Assembly (NCBI GenBank): GCA_019828595.1
Contig: JAHQRK010000047.1
Span: 1-64,000, forward strand
Direction of reading: 5' to 3'
DNA length: 64,000 bases
Source of the DNA: Aphanomyces cochlioides
Lineage: Eukaryota; Oomycota; Saprolegniomycetes; Saprolegniales; Verrucalvaceae
Below, in pieces: positions 53,090 through 63,550 of the stretch (within the stretch, counting starts at the first letter, position 1; each line of letters opens with the position of its first letter). The notes below the pieces were generated by a model. That model was not told where the DNA came from. It did no database searches and was given only the letters and a program-made list of their open reading frames with translations. The translations under genes and the position numbers were made by a program.

Positions 53090-56051
53090 CTCCCAGCATG
53101 AGTGTCTGAGTGTCGGGTTGGAACATCACTTGGTTGTCGAAGGTGGGGTCCAGGGAGCCAGCCTCATGGAATTCCAGGATCGTGGTCAAGACGTATCGCG
53201 ACTTCTCGTCTTCGCCGGCATACAACGTTTCCATGATATTCCAAATCAAGAGGCCGAAGCTCGTGTCAAGCAATATGGCAGATAGCGATATGCCCGACAA
53301 ACAGCGGGAGCCCAAATGAGAAGCCAGTGCAGTGACCGGGTACTTGGTAGAGGCCACGATCGCAGCATCACTGTTGTAGTACGTTGGAGCATGAATGGCC
53401 AAGAGAACTTCTGCCACAGCCAACACTTCTTCCAGGTCGCCGCGGTGGAGGGAAATCTCGTCGCCGTCAATGGTAGTATCGATGAAGTCAATGTTCTTGA
53501 ATAGCTCGATGTTGCTGAAGATGGCTTGAACGTGCTCGCGGGTCATACGCACACCCCACGTCAATGAGTACAGCTGGGAGAACGGTTTGTCTCCACCCCA
53601 AGTCGCTCGAAGCCACCGATGGAGGAGGCGTTGTCTCACAAAGTACTCAAAGCACGCACGGTCTTCATCAAAAAGTCGGTGCAGTTGCAAGCCAAATTCA
53701 ATCGGGGAACGCTCGAGATGGCTACACAGCATGTCGACGCGGCCGTCGTTGATGAGTTGGGCAAGGTTGAACGAGCTGTTGGTCACTGCATCTTCGACTT
53801 GGGTTGAGAGATGCAATGGAACTTTGGCTGTCTTGGTGTCGAGGTCTTGTAGTTCGGCGAGAATTTCGTCAAGAGACATTTCTATGCGCTTGGGAACGCC
53901 ATCTTGGATCTTGGTGCCGCCGACAAATTGACCGGACGTAGGGAGGTGGGGAGGGTCATCCGAGACGTCCAGCTTGGGTACAATCGTTGAGATCTTGTAA
54001 TCGCCAAACTGAGCAACGTGTTCCTCGGGGTTGACACACACACGTTCGTCGAGGGCTTCAAACATGTTGGGCGAAATCCAAGAGCGGCCATGCTCGGGGG
54101 AATCCACTTGCTGTTGCGTCTTCTTGCGCTTGCCTCTCGACGCCTTGACGCCAGTCCACTGCGGAGGGTTGGCTTGCGCAGTTTTCCGACGTTTTGGCGC
54201 CTTGGGAGTCGAAGAAGGCGGGTTGGTTGGGCTGGGAGCTGGCTTGTTCAATCCATATTGGCGGGACGTTGCATCAAGGTCCAAACGAACCAAGTTCTTG
54301 TCACGAAAATACCACCCTTGACCGTACACGCGGAGACAACGGCCCTTGAAAAGAATTTCTTCGACGAGACGGCCGTCGCGCTGTATGGTCGTTGGTACGG
54401 AGGTTCCTTCAAAGTAAAGGCGGTACCGAGAGCTCGCCATACCGCTTGAAGAGGAAACGTTGGGGTAGGAGCCCCACAGGAAGCGTGGCTCCAACTTGGT
54501 CATGACGTCGAAGATCAGGCGCTCTTCGTCTTGATCTTGAAGGCCTTGAGGGATGTCCATGAAAAATCCGCCGAGGACGTGCGGAACGTTCATCGTGAAG
54601 TGTTGGGACGAGCCATCTCGAGCGACTTGAATCTTAAACGCGATGCCTCGCAGCTTCGTCATCGCTTCGTGAGAGGCAACACCCCACTTGAGCATGCGGT
54701 TCGGGATGTCCTTCTCGCATCTCACAATGTCAGCAATCGCAGTGTCGAGGCCGAGGGCTTGGTTGTCGAAAAGGATCGATGCCATGGCAGCTGAAACATC
54801 GATGGTCTTCGTGTGTGCACCCGTGGGCATCTGCAACCAGCCGACGATGCCGCGCGCCGAGTGCTTCTGGATCGGGAGGGTGTCTTCAAACGTGAGGGTT
54901 CCAGCAGCACGCTTGCGAAGGAGGGGTTCGAGTTCCTCCATCGTGGGCTGGTAAGGAGCAACGTCCTTGGTCTTGATGGCCTTGGCAGACTGAGACCGCT
55001 GTTGCGCTTGGAAGGCCCATACGTCGTTGGGGGCCTGGCGGTTGTTGGGTTGGCCACGGCCAGGTGTCTGGGCTCCGCCAGATTGAGAAATGTTTTCCAA
55101 ATGCGATCCGGGTGAAGCCTGAGATGATGGCTGGCGGACTGAGTGAGAGTCCGAGTCGTGCGTCAGACCAACACTCAAGCGTGCGTCAGAGGCTTGGTCT
55201 TGTCCGGACCCTGTCCCATGGTGGACAGAGTCACACGTTTGACCTTCACTCGCGTTGGACTTCGAGAAGCTTCCATGGGTGACTTGGTCTTGAGTATTCC
55301 CATGACCAACACTGGCCACAGGGTTGTTCGCGATTGTTCCAGATCTTGCCCGATGATTCTTCGAGAAGAGACCATCACTCATGGAGCGACTAGTCTCGAT
55401 GGGATCTTGACCTGTCGCCAGAGTGGACTTGTCGCTCGGGGGATTCTTTGAGAAGGGACCTTCACTCAGGGATGGACTGTTCTCGAATCTTCCTTGACCT
55501 GTCGTCATGTTGACGTCGGTGCTTGAGCGAGTCTTCGAGAAGCCACTATCACTCGTCGAGAGAACATTCTCGAAAGGAACAGAACCCAACGGAGTCTTGC
55601 CAGGCAAGCCACCATCACTCACGATGGACGTGGTTGATGGAGATTCTTCGGGCAAGGTCGTTGACGTCATGAGCACATCTTCCGAGGTTGGAACGCCGTC
55701 TTGCCAGGCTTCGTCGCAAGTGTCAGAGGTCGTTGGATCATTCGCGGGATCGCAAGCCTTCGTCGAGCGAGTCACAGGCAAGGGTTCAAAACGGCGCGGT
55801 TTCGAAGGGGTTGCACGTTGACGTGGAAACGGAACGCGCGTTGGAGTAGGGAGCGGATTCGTAGACGCGTCATGATGCGAAGCGTTGGAAGCATCGTCGA
55901 CGTCCTCTTCCAACGACGACGCCATGTCGGTATCGCTTGGGGATGGGTCAGCAACGACGATGACGTCCATATCGCTGGGGCTGGACGCCGAGGGAGAGAA
56001 CGCGGAGGAGCAAGATGGGGCACGAGGGTTGGTCGAGCGGGTAGCAACCAT
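53052..56051 (-). CDS. LINE A2 ORF1, RNA-binding-like protein, 999 aa, intact
   Basis: Intact frame from ATG 56051 to TAA 53052, nearly identical to A1 ORF1. The order of parts is a disordered N-terminus, FSK repeats (about 165-290), the TLTFEDTLPIQKHS block, the RRM-like centre, the basic linker GKRKKTQQQ and a helical C-terminal domain. As in A1, an in-frame ATG from the antisense target copy (56111) would give a 20-residue extension. The role in RNA packaging is inferred from position and the RRM-like spacing. Confidence 0.88.
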   Translation of the reverse strand: MVATRSTNPRAPSCSSAFSPSASSPSDMDVIVVADPSPSDTDMASSLEEDVDDASNASHHDASTNPLPTPTRVPFPRQRATPSKPRRFEPLPVTRSTKACDPANDPTTSDTCDEAWQDGVPTSEDVLMTSTTLPEESPSTTSIVSDGGLPGKTPLGSVPFENVLSTSDSGFSKTRSSTDVNMTTGQGRFENSPSLSEGPFSKNPPSDKSTLATGQDPIETSRSMSDGLFSKNHRARSGTIANNPVASVGHGNTQDQVTHGSFSKSNASEGQTCDSVHHGTGSGQDQASDARLSVGLTHDSDSHSVRQPSSQASPGSHLENISQSGGAQTPGRGQPNNRQAPNDVWAFQAQQRSQSAKAIKTKDVAPYQPTMEELEPLLRKRAAGTLTFEDTLPIQKHSARGIVGWLQMPTGAHTKTIDVSAAMASILFDNQALGLDTAIADIVRCEKDIPNRMLKWGVASHEAMTKLRGIAFKIQVARDGSSQHFTMNVPHVLGGFFMDIPQGLQDQDEERLIFDVMTKLEPRFLWGSYPNVSSSSGMASSRYRLYFEGTSVPTTIQRDGRLVEEILFKGRCLRVYGQGWYFRDKNLVRLDLDATSRQYGLNKPAPSPTNPPSSTPKAPKRRKTAQANPPQWTGVKASRGKRKKTQQQVDSPEHGRSWISPNMFEALDERVCVNPEEHVAQFGDYKISTIVPKLDVSDDPPHLPTSGQFVGGTKIQDGVPKRIEMSLDEILAELQDLDTKTAKVPLHLSTQVEDAVTNSSFNLAQLINDGRVDMLCSHLERSPIEFGLQLHRLFDEDRACFEYFVRQRLLHRWLRATWGGDKPFSQLYSLTWGVRMTREHVQAIFSNIELFKNIDFIDTTIDGDEISLHRGDLEEVLAVAEVLLAIHAPTYYNSDAAIVASTKYPVTALASHLGSRCLSGISLSAILLDTSFGLLIWNIMETLYAGEDEKSRYVLTTILEFHEAGSLDPTFDNQVMFQPDTQTLMLGDVANATSVAFRG

Positions 56052-56068
56052 ATTGTCAGATAGCGTAG

Positions 56069-56102
56069 AGTGGTACTGCGGGGTAGCTGGCAAATTGGAA
56101 AC
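56069..56102 (-). promoter_or_regulatory. Conserved 34-nt 5' end of family A, shared with family B
   Basis: Identical to the first 34 nt of B elements (15813-15846). It is the most strongly conserved stretch between the two families outside the 3' core. Function unknown. Confidence 0.55.
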
Positions 56103-56117
56103 TCCGGTCATAGCTCA
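56103..56117 (+). repeat. 15-bp target-site copy between A2 and A3
   Basis: Right duplication of A2 and left duplication of A3. Confidence 0.92.
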
Positions 56118-56274
56118 CTGCAATGGGGAGGTATATTAATAGACTTTCAATATCTACTAATACTAATATTGCCTACTAACGGCTCATCCCACTTCCAAAT
56201 GCTTCAGCAGATTTTCTACTTTGGGCTTTGGAGTACAGCGATTTTTGACTTGTTGAATAAATACTTGGGGCTTG

Positions 56275-59200
56275 TTAATTTGGGGCTGAAGGTTGGAGCG
56301 CGAGCAAAGTCGGGTACTTGGCTACCAGTGGGCGATAGACAGGTTGTCTATGCAAAGTATTGATTGCTGAAATTGCTTCCACTCGTTGAGGGCTGTCAAC
56401 TTCTTGGAGGCGAAGCCATCTGCGGATCGATGCATGCCATCGGATGAAGCTGACTTCTTGCCAAATTTCTGGCGGAGGCGGCTCCTTCGATTCGAACTTG
56501 GCGGCGTTGTGCGTTGTCCAAATATAGTGAAGGTTGGAAGCACACAGAAGAGCCCAGAGCACAAACAGTATGTCTTGAAGCTGGCTACCGCGTTCGTTGA
56601 CTTGAAAGCGGTCGATGTTGGTGATGGCAGTCCAATCGAAATTGACACCGAAGCATCGCCAAGCGGTCGCGTGAAAACGCCAAAGGGGATACACGCGAGA
56701 GCAGGTGTGGAAGGCGTGGTGTTGGTTCTCCGGTGCGTCGCAATTGGTATAGACACAGCAAATTACGTCTGGCTGCTGAGGTTGCAAGTAGAACAAGCGC
56801 GAGTTGACAGGCAGCATGTTGAACAACAGTCGAAACCAAACGTCGCCATGGAGGGGAGGCGGCCAACGGCATGTTTTGCGGATGAGTCGCACGTAGGTCG
56901 CAATATCTTGTTGCTCGACGCGGGACGATGTCGCCACTGGGTGCGGTTTTCCATCCGAAGGGGCGTGATGCGCCAAACGTGATACGAGTCGCTTGGGCCA
57001 ACGCTCGAAGGATAGCAATTGATCTTTGAAAAGTGCCTTGAAAGGGTGACTTGTTGTATCGATATCGGTCAAAGCAGTTCCAGTTCGAACGCCAGACGTG
57101 CGGAGGACTTGGTCGAATATCTTGGTGAGGTGGCTATAAACTTGACCAGCACGTTCGGGTGCTGCAAATCCCATCGCGCCGTTCGCTTGTAACGTCACTT
57201 GTGCCGCACGGTTGTTGGATGACAGTCGATCAATAAACGCAGCTCTTGTAGGCCATGTCCCTTGCCGTGTCAAGAAGTCTTTGAGGCAGTGGAAACCGTT
57301 TTGAGACGCATGTCTACACCATCGACGACACAGAGCAGTCTTCACGACATTTGATGTAGCACCCGCAGGACCAACTTGCAGAGCGGGGTAGGATGTCAGC
57401 CACACGGGGAGGTTCAAAAGTTCTTCGAGGCTTGGTGGCGAAGCGGTTCGCTTGGCCATAGGTGTGGCGGCCCATTGATGCCAAATGTCGTGCCAAAGAG
57501 GATGCAGCTCCCACAAAAACAACCACTTGGAGCTGTGGTTGGGGAAGTACGTGAGAAAGTCGAACGGGTGGGTGTCGCGATACAGCTTGTTCATGACACG
57601 GGAAAATTGTCTCTTGACAAGCAACTTCCATGGGGCAAATGTGTTGGGTGAATTGGGCTGCATCAAGAGTTGGAGCCGCAGCAGTCGCTGAGTCCGAAGC
57701 TTCGAAGCCACATGCGGAATACCGAGGCCGAGTTTTTGATCGAACTGCCACTTGCGGCAAATAGTTGAGCGATGATGGTCGGTGATTTGCGTCTTCCGAC
57801 CAAGGATGTACTTGTTGACCATTCTTTGCCAAACGGCAACCATCGTTGGAGGCACATACACTGCAGCCGTGACATGCCATAACAACGACAACAACATGGT
57901 CGATACGATGAGTTTGCGGCCTTGGATGGTTCGCGCACGACTTCCCCACGTTTGAAACGCAGCCAGAAACTTGTCGTTCAGTTGCTGGACTTGAAAATCG
58001 CGCGGCAGTCGGTGGCCAAAGAGAATACCAAGGTATTTCACTGGCTTCTCGCTCGGCAAGACGTTCAAGAGGCCACCATCGTCGATGTCTTCGATATCGA
58101 GATTGTTGTTGAGCGCCAAAGTCATGCACTTGGCAACGTTGAGACGAGCTCCAGACACAGAGCAAAAGTCTTCGACAATTGCCATTTGCTCGACCGCCGC
58201 TTGGAGGGATGACGAGAGTAGAGTCGTGTCGTCGGCAAAGTAGATGCTCGTCAGTGAGTCTCCATTTGGAAGGGGAATACCAAAATCAGGAGATCCGCGT
58301 AGCATTTCGCCGAGTGGCTCGAGGTAAAGTACGAAGAGCATGCACGATAGGGGGCAACCTTGCTTGACTCCGCGGGTAGGCCGTATGGTAGGGCCAAGAC
58401 CGTCGTTGAAAATGATCTGGACCAGAGGCGTATTGTAAAGCAACTGAACCCAAGACACAAATGTGGGACCGATGTTCATCTCCTTGAGTACGTCGAAGAG
58501 AAAGCCTTGGTCAACCATATCGTATGCCTTGGAAAAGTCGAGAAACGTCGCGTAGTAGTCGTGGTCTTCATTGGTACAGAAAGTCTGCAATGCTTGTACC
58601 AGCATCACGTGGTCGTGCAAGCGACGGCCAGGGACAAAACCAGCTTGGCTTGGGTGAGCGAGGTATGGGGCAACTTGTGCAAGACGGTAGGCCAGCGCCC
58701 GCGATAGAATCTTGACTTCAACCGACATGAGAGTAATCGGCCGATAGTTGCCAGGGTCGCCTCTGTCTCCAGCCTTGAACAAGAGCGCCACTGCACTTCG
58801 GCGTTGTTGGAGCAGGAGGTGACCGTGATGGGTGAGTTGGTAGTTGAACACCTTGAGCAGGATTTGGGCGAATACGTCCGGGGAGACTTGAAAGAAAGCT
58901 GCAGGCCAGCCGTCTGAACCAGGAGACTTGTTCGGGTTCATAGACTTGAGCGCGCCGCACAGGTCTTCCGCCGTGAGAGGACTTTCCAGAGCGTCGCGCT
59001 GTTCTTGAGTGAGACGTCGAGTAATGGCTCGAATGATAGCTCGGCGACGGGCCCGATTCAACGGTGGTTGGTCTCTTGGAGTGACCATGATGTTTTTCCA
59101 ATGAGACGTAAAACCAGCCTTGACTTCAGACGGGTCAGTCGACGTTACACCGTTGATTGTCACGGACGAGAGCGGCACTTTGATCCCCTTGGGTCGACGA

Positions 59201-60429
59201 AAAAAGTGACTGGTACCTCGCTCGTTGACGTTGGCGTGAAAGTCGAATTGCTGATCCAGGTTGAACTGTCGGTACTCGCTGCGGGCAGTGTCAAGGGCTT
59301 GACGGGCGGTATTAACAATGGATGTCTCAACGAGTCCCATGTCGAATGCTCGGCGGGAAGTAAGCCACTTCATCTTGAGGCTGTTGAGTGTGTACTTCAT
59401 CGAGTCAATGTACTGGCGATGACTGACTTGGAGACGCTTCTTCATTCTCTTCAACCAGCCGTACCACTTTGCGCCAAAGTTTTGAGTGTCGTCTGCGCGC
59501 ATCTCGTCCAAAAGTTGATTGGCTTCGGCCTTGATCGCTGCGACTACTTGAGGGTTCTTTAAGAGCTCACGGGGGAGGCGCCAGTAACTTCGGTCGGGAG
59601 CTCGCTGCTCGCAGGAGAGGACCACTTTGTGTTCCATGTGGTCGCCTGCAAAGCTGCTTGGGGAATAGCTTGAACGTGCGTACGTTTGAGCGACGATATC
59701 TTGGTCCACAAACAGGTAGTCGAGGCGGTTGCTTCGACCAGGGCCGCTGTAAACGCGCTCGTTGGGGTGGTGCATCCTCCACGCATCGGTAACACCAAGT
59801 GCTGAAAGCCAGGCAATGCATTCCGCCTTACCAGCGTTGTGGTCTTGGCGAGGTCGAGTCGCGTCCAGATGCTCCTCCAGGGGTAAGTTGAAATCGCCTC
59901 CGACAAAGTGAATGCTGTCGTCTTCAAAGTCGCGAGGCAGATCGTCGAAAAACGGTGCTCGAGAGTGAGCGATAACCGGGGCATAGACGTTGTGAAAGTA
60001 CACAGGAACGCCGTCCCACTGAGTTCGAACAACCATGTATCTTCCAGGTCGGTCATGGGTGGTCAAGTGTTGCAGGTCGAGGAATCCAGGCATGGATCCA
60101 TGGAAATACGATGCCACACCGCAGCGCCGATTGTTGAGTGAGTCGACGCGATCAGTGCGGAGATCGTTGGTGAAAAGCTTGTATTTGCCAACGCCTACTT
60201 CGTTGTTGAGGTGGAGTTGGAAGGTTTCGAGATGTTTGATGTTATTGATTTTGGTTTCTTGAAAGAAAACGGCTTGGGTCGGAATTTGGAGTCGCCGCGC
60301 TACAAGATGTCCGTTGTCTTTCAGCCCATTGAGGTTGGCAGTGGTCAGTTCGAGTATGGGGAACTTGGTGAAGAGACCGGCCGCGACCACCTTAGCCACG
60401 GAACGCGACAGACGTTGCGTTCGCAACAT
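56275..60429 (-). CDS. LINE A3 ORF2: endonuclease-reverse transcriptase, 1384 aa, intact
   Basis: Same length and motifs as A2 ORF2 with only a few substitutions (for example Val for Ile after AAFFQ, and Ala for Thr in QANGAMGF). All endonuclease, reverse transcriptase (FLDFSKAYD, FADDTTLL) and zinc-knuckle residues are kept. ATG is at 60429. Confidence 0.95.
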   Translation of the reverse strand: MLRTQRLSRSVAKVVAAGLFTKFPILELTTANLNGLKDNGHLVARRLQIPTQAVFFQETKINNIKHLETFQLHLNNEVGVGKYKLFTNDLRTDRVDSLNNRRCGVASYFHGSMPGFLDLQHLTTHDRPGRYMVVRTQWDGVPVYFHNVYAPVIAHSRAPFFDDLPRDFEDDSIHFVGGDFNLPLEEHLDATRPRQDHNAGKAECIAWLSALGVTDAWRMHHPNERVYSGPGRSNRLDYLFVDQDIVAQTYARSSYSPSSFAGDHMEHKVVLSCEQRAPDRSYWRLPRELLKNPQVVAAIKAEANQLLDEMRADDTQNFGAKWYGWLKRMKKRLQVSHRQYIDSMKYTLNSLKMKWLTSRRAFDMGLVETSIVNTARQALDTARSEYRQFNLDQQFDFHANVNERGTSHFFRRPKGIKVPLSSVTINGVTSTDPSEVKAGFTSHWKNIMVTPRDQPPLNRARRRAIIRAITRRLTQEQRDALESPLTAEDLCGALKSMNPNKSPGSDGWPAAFFQVSPDVFAQILLKVFNYQLTHHGHLLLQQRRSAVALLFKAGDRGDPGNYRPITLMSVEVKILSRALAYRLAQVAPYLAHPSQAGFVPGRRLHDHVMLVQALQTFCTNEDHDYYATFLDFSKAYDMVDQGFLFDVLKEMNIGPTFVSWVQLLYNTPLVQIIFNDGLGPTIRPTRGVKQGCPLSCMLFVLYLEPLGEMLRGSPDFGIPLPNGDSLTSIYFADDTTLLSSSLQAAVEQMAIVEDFCSVSGARLNVAKCMTLALNNNLDIEDIDDGGLLNVLPSEKPVKYLGILFGHRLPRDFQVQQLNDKFLAAFQTWGSRARTIQGRKLIVSTMLLSLLWHVTAAVYVPPTMVAVWQRMVNKYILGRKTQITDHHRSTICRKWQFDQKLGLGIPHVASKLRTQRLLRLQLLMQPNSPNTFAPWKLLVKRQFSRVMNKLYRDTHPFDFLTYFPNHSSKWLFLWELHPLWHDIWHQWAATPMAKRTASPPSLEELLNLPVWLTSYPALQVGPAGATSNVVKTALCRRWCRHASQNGFHCLKDFLTRQGTWPTRAAFIDRLSSNNRAAQVTLQANGAMGFAAPERAGQVYSHLTKIFDQVLRTSGVRTGTALTDIDTTSHPFKALFKDQLLSFERWPKRLVSRLAHHAPSDGKPHPVATSSRVEQQDIATYVRLIRKTCRWPPPLHGDVWFRLLFNMLPVNSRLFYLQPQQPDVICCVYTNCDAPENQHHAFHTCSRVYPLWRFHATAWRCFGVNFDWTAITNIDRFQVNERGSQLQDILFVLWALLCASNLHYIWTTHNAAKFESKEPPPPEIWQEVSFIRWHASIRRWLRLQEVDSPQRVEAISAINTLHRQPVYRPLVAKYPTLLALQPSAPN

Positions 60430-63390
60430 CTCCCAGCATGAGTGTCTGAGTGTCGGGTTGGAACATCACTTGGTTGTCGAAGGTGGGGTCCAGGAAGCCA
60501 GCCTCATGGAATTCCAGGATCGTGGTCAAGACGTATCGCGACTTCTCGTCTTCGCCGGCATACAACGTTTCCATGATATTCCAAATCAAGAGGCCGAAGC
60601 TCGTGTCAAGCAATATGGCAGATAGCGATATGCCCGACAAACAGCGGGAGCCCAAATGAGAAGCCAGTGCAGTGACCGGGTACTTGGTAGAGGCCACGAT
60701 CGCAGCATCACTGTTGTAGTACGTTGGAGCATGAATGGACAAGAGAACTTCTGCCACAGCCAACACTTCTTCCAGGTCGCCGCGGTGGAGGGAAATCTCG
60801 TCGCCGTCAATGGTAGTATCGATGAAGTCGATGTTCTTGAATAGCTCGATGTTGCTGAAGATGGCTTGAACGTGCTCGCGGGTCATACGCACACCCCACG
60901 TCAATGAGTACAGCTGGGAGAACGGTTTGTCTCCACCCCAAGTCGCTCGAAGCCACCGATGGAGGAGGCGTTGTCTCACAAAGTACTCGAAGCATGCACG
61001 GTCTTCATCAAAAAGTCGGTGCAGTTGCAAGCCAAATTCAATCGGGGAACGCTCGAGATGGCTACACAGCATGTCGACGCGGCCGTCGTTGATGAGTTGG
61101 GCAAGGTTGAACGAGCTGTTGGTCACTGCATCTTCGACTTGGGTTGAGAGATGCAATGGAACTTTGGCTGTCTTGGTGTCGAGGTCTTGTAGTTCGGCGA
61201 GAATTTCGTCAAGAGACATTTCTATGCGCTTGGGAACGCCATCTTGGATCTTGGTGCCGCCGACAAATTGACCGGACGTAGGGAGGTGGGGAGGGTCATC
61301 CGAGACGTCCAGCTTGGGTACAATCGTTGAGATCTTGTAATCGCCAAACTGAGCAACGTGTTCCTCGGGGTTGACACACACACGTTCGTCGAGGGCTTCA
61401 AACATGTTGGGCGAAATCCAAGAGCGGCCATGCTCGGGGGAATCCACTTGCTGTTGCGTCTTCTTGCGCTTGCCTCTCGACGCCTTGACGCCAGTCCACT
61501 GCGGAGGGTTGGCTTGCGCAGTTTTCCGACGTTTTGGCGCCTTGGGAGTCGAAGAAGGCGGGTTGGTTGGGCTGGGAGCTGGCTTGTTCAATCCATATTG
61601 GCGGGACGTTGCATCAAGGTCCAAACGAACCAAGTTCTTGTCACGAAAATACCACCCTTGACCGTACACGCGGAGACAACGGCCCTTGAAAAGAATTTCT
61701 TCGACGAGACGGCCGTCGCGCTGTATGGTCGTTGGTACGGAGGTTCCTTCAAAGTAAAGGCGGTACCGAGAGCTCGCCATACCGCTTGAAGAGGAAACGT
61801 TGGGGTAGGAGCCCCACAGGAAGCGTGGCTCCAACTTGGTCATGACGTCGAAGATCAGGCGCTCTTCGTCTTGATCTTGAAGGCCTTGAGGGATGTCCAT
61901 GAAAAATCCGCCGAGGACGTGCGGAACGTTCATCGTGAAGTGTTGGGACGAGCCATCTCGAGCGACTTGAATCTTAAACGCGATGCCTCGCAGCTTCGTC
62001 ATCGCTTCGTGAGAGGCAACACCCCACTTGAGCATGCGGTTCGGGATGTCCTTCTCGCATCTCACAATGTCAGCAATCGCAGTGTCGAGGCCGAGGGCTT
62101 GGTTGTCGAAAAGGATCGATGCCATGGCAGCTGAAACATCGATGGTCTTCGTGTGTGCACCCGTGGGCATCTGCAACCAGCCGACGATGCCGCGCGCCGA
62201 GTGCTTCTGGATCGGGAGGGTGTCTTCAAACGTGAGGGTTCCAGCAGCACGCTTGCGAAGGAGGGGTTCGAGTTCCTCCATCGTGGGCTGGTAAGGAGCA
62301 ACGTCCTTGGTCTTGATGGCCTTGGCAGACTGAGACCGCTGTTGCGCTTGGAAGGCCCATACGTCGTTGGGGGCCTGGCGGTTGTTGGGTTGGCCACGGC
62401 CAGGTGTCTGGGCTCCGCCAGATTGAGAAATGTTTTCCAAATGCGATCCGGGTGAAGCCTGAGACGATGGCTGGCGGACTGAGTGAGAGTCCGAGTCGTG
62501 CGTCAGACCAACACTCAAGCGTGCGTCAGAGGCTTGGTCTTGTCCGGACCCTGTCCCATGGTGGACAGAGTCACACGTTTGACCTTCACTCGCGTTGGAC
62601 TTCGAGAAGTTTCCATGGGTGACTTGGTCTTGAGTATTCCCATGACCAACACTGGCCACAGGGTTGTTCGCGATTGTTCCAGATCTTGCCCGATGATTCT
62701 TCGAGAAGAGACCATCACTCATGGAGCGACTAGTCTCGATGGGATCTTGACCTGTCGCCAGAGTGGACTTGTCGCTCGGGGATTCTTCGAGAAGGGACCT
62801 TCACTCAGGGATGGACTGTTCTCGAATCTTCCTTGACATGTCGTCATGTTGACGTCGGTGCTTGAGCGAGTCTTCGAGAAGCCACTATCACTCGTCGAGA
62901 GAACATTCTCGAAAGGAACAGAACCCAACGGAGTCTTGCCAGGCAAGCCACCATCACTCACGATGGACGTGGTTGATGGAGATTCTTCGGGCAAGGTCGT
63001 TGACGTCATGAGCACATCTTCCGAGGTTGGAACGCCGTCTTGCCAGGCTTCGTCGCAAGTGTCAGAGGTCGTTGGATCATTCGCGGGATCGCAAGCCTTC
63101 GTCGAGCGAGTCACAGGCAAGGGTTCAAAACGGCGCGGTTTCGAAGGGGTTGCACGTTGACGTGGAAACGGAACGCGCGTTGGAGTAGGGAGCGGATTCG
63201 TAGACGCGTCATGATGCGAAGCGTTGGAAGCATCGTCGACGTCCTCTTCCAACGACGACGCCATGTCGGTATCGCTTGGGGATGGGTCAGCAACGACGAT
63301 GACGTCCATATCGCTGGGGCTGGACGCCGAGGGAGAGAACGCGGAGGAGCAAGATGGGGCACGAGGGTTGGTCGAGCGGGTAGCAACCAT
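60392..63390 (-). pseudogene. LINE A3 ORF1, frameshifted in N-terminal repeats
   Basis: Begins at ATG 63390 as in A2, but a four-G run near 62778 (five in A2) shifts the frame at about residue 203, inside the FSK repeats. The first frame ends at 62719 after about 20 altered residues. The rest of the protein, including the RRM-like and C-terminal domains, is open from about 62722 to 60392. A shorter product starting at the Met of SMSDGLFSK is conceivable. Confidence 0.9.
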
Positions 63391-63442
63391 ATTGTCAGAT
63401 AGCGTAGAGTGGTACTGCGGGGTAGCTGGCAAATTGGAAACT

Positions 63443-63550
63443 CCGGTCATAGCTCAGTTGGTAGAGCGTTTGACTGTAGTGGAAAGTTGTATTGGATTCA
63501 GTATGGCTTCAGAAATCAAATGGCCACCGGTTCGATTCCGGTTGACCGGA
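63443..63550 (+). tRNA. tRNA-Tyr(GTA), copy 8, with intron
   Basis: Identical to copy 1. It lies right of A3 and was rebuilt by the duplication at 63442-63456. Confidence 0.97.

Larger units (their letters stand above)
48778..56102 (-). mobile_element. LINE family A copy A2, full length and intact, 7325 bp
   Basis: The only full-length element in the window in which every ORF is open. Exact 15-bp target duplications lie on both sides. The 3' structure is 48778-48856 and the 5' conserved block 56069-56102. A3 is stacked against its 5' end. By sequence it is a candidate source copy for family A. Confidence 0.95.
56118..63441 (-). mobile_element. LINE family A copy A3, full length, 7324 bp
   Basis: Full-length A element stacked next to A2, with target duplications at 56103-56117 and 63442-63456. 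ORF2 is intact. ORF1 is broken by loss of one G near 62778. It lies beside the intact tRNA, so it was inserted after A2. The 3' structure is 56118-56196 and the 5' block 63408-63441. Confidence 0.95.

Noticed and set aside
7703..63456. Flanking 15-bp repeats as LTRs or phage-type attachment sites
   Set aside because: Elements are endonuclease/reverse-transcriptase LINEs without integrase or recombinase; the repeats are target duplications.
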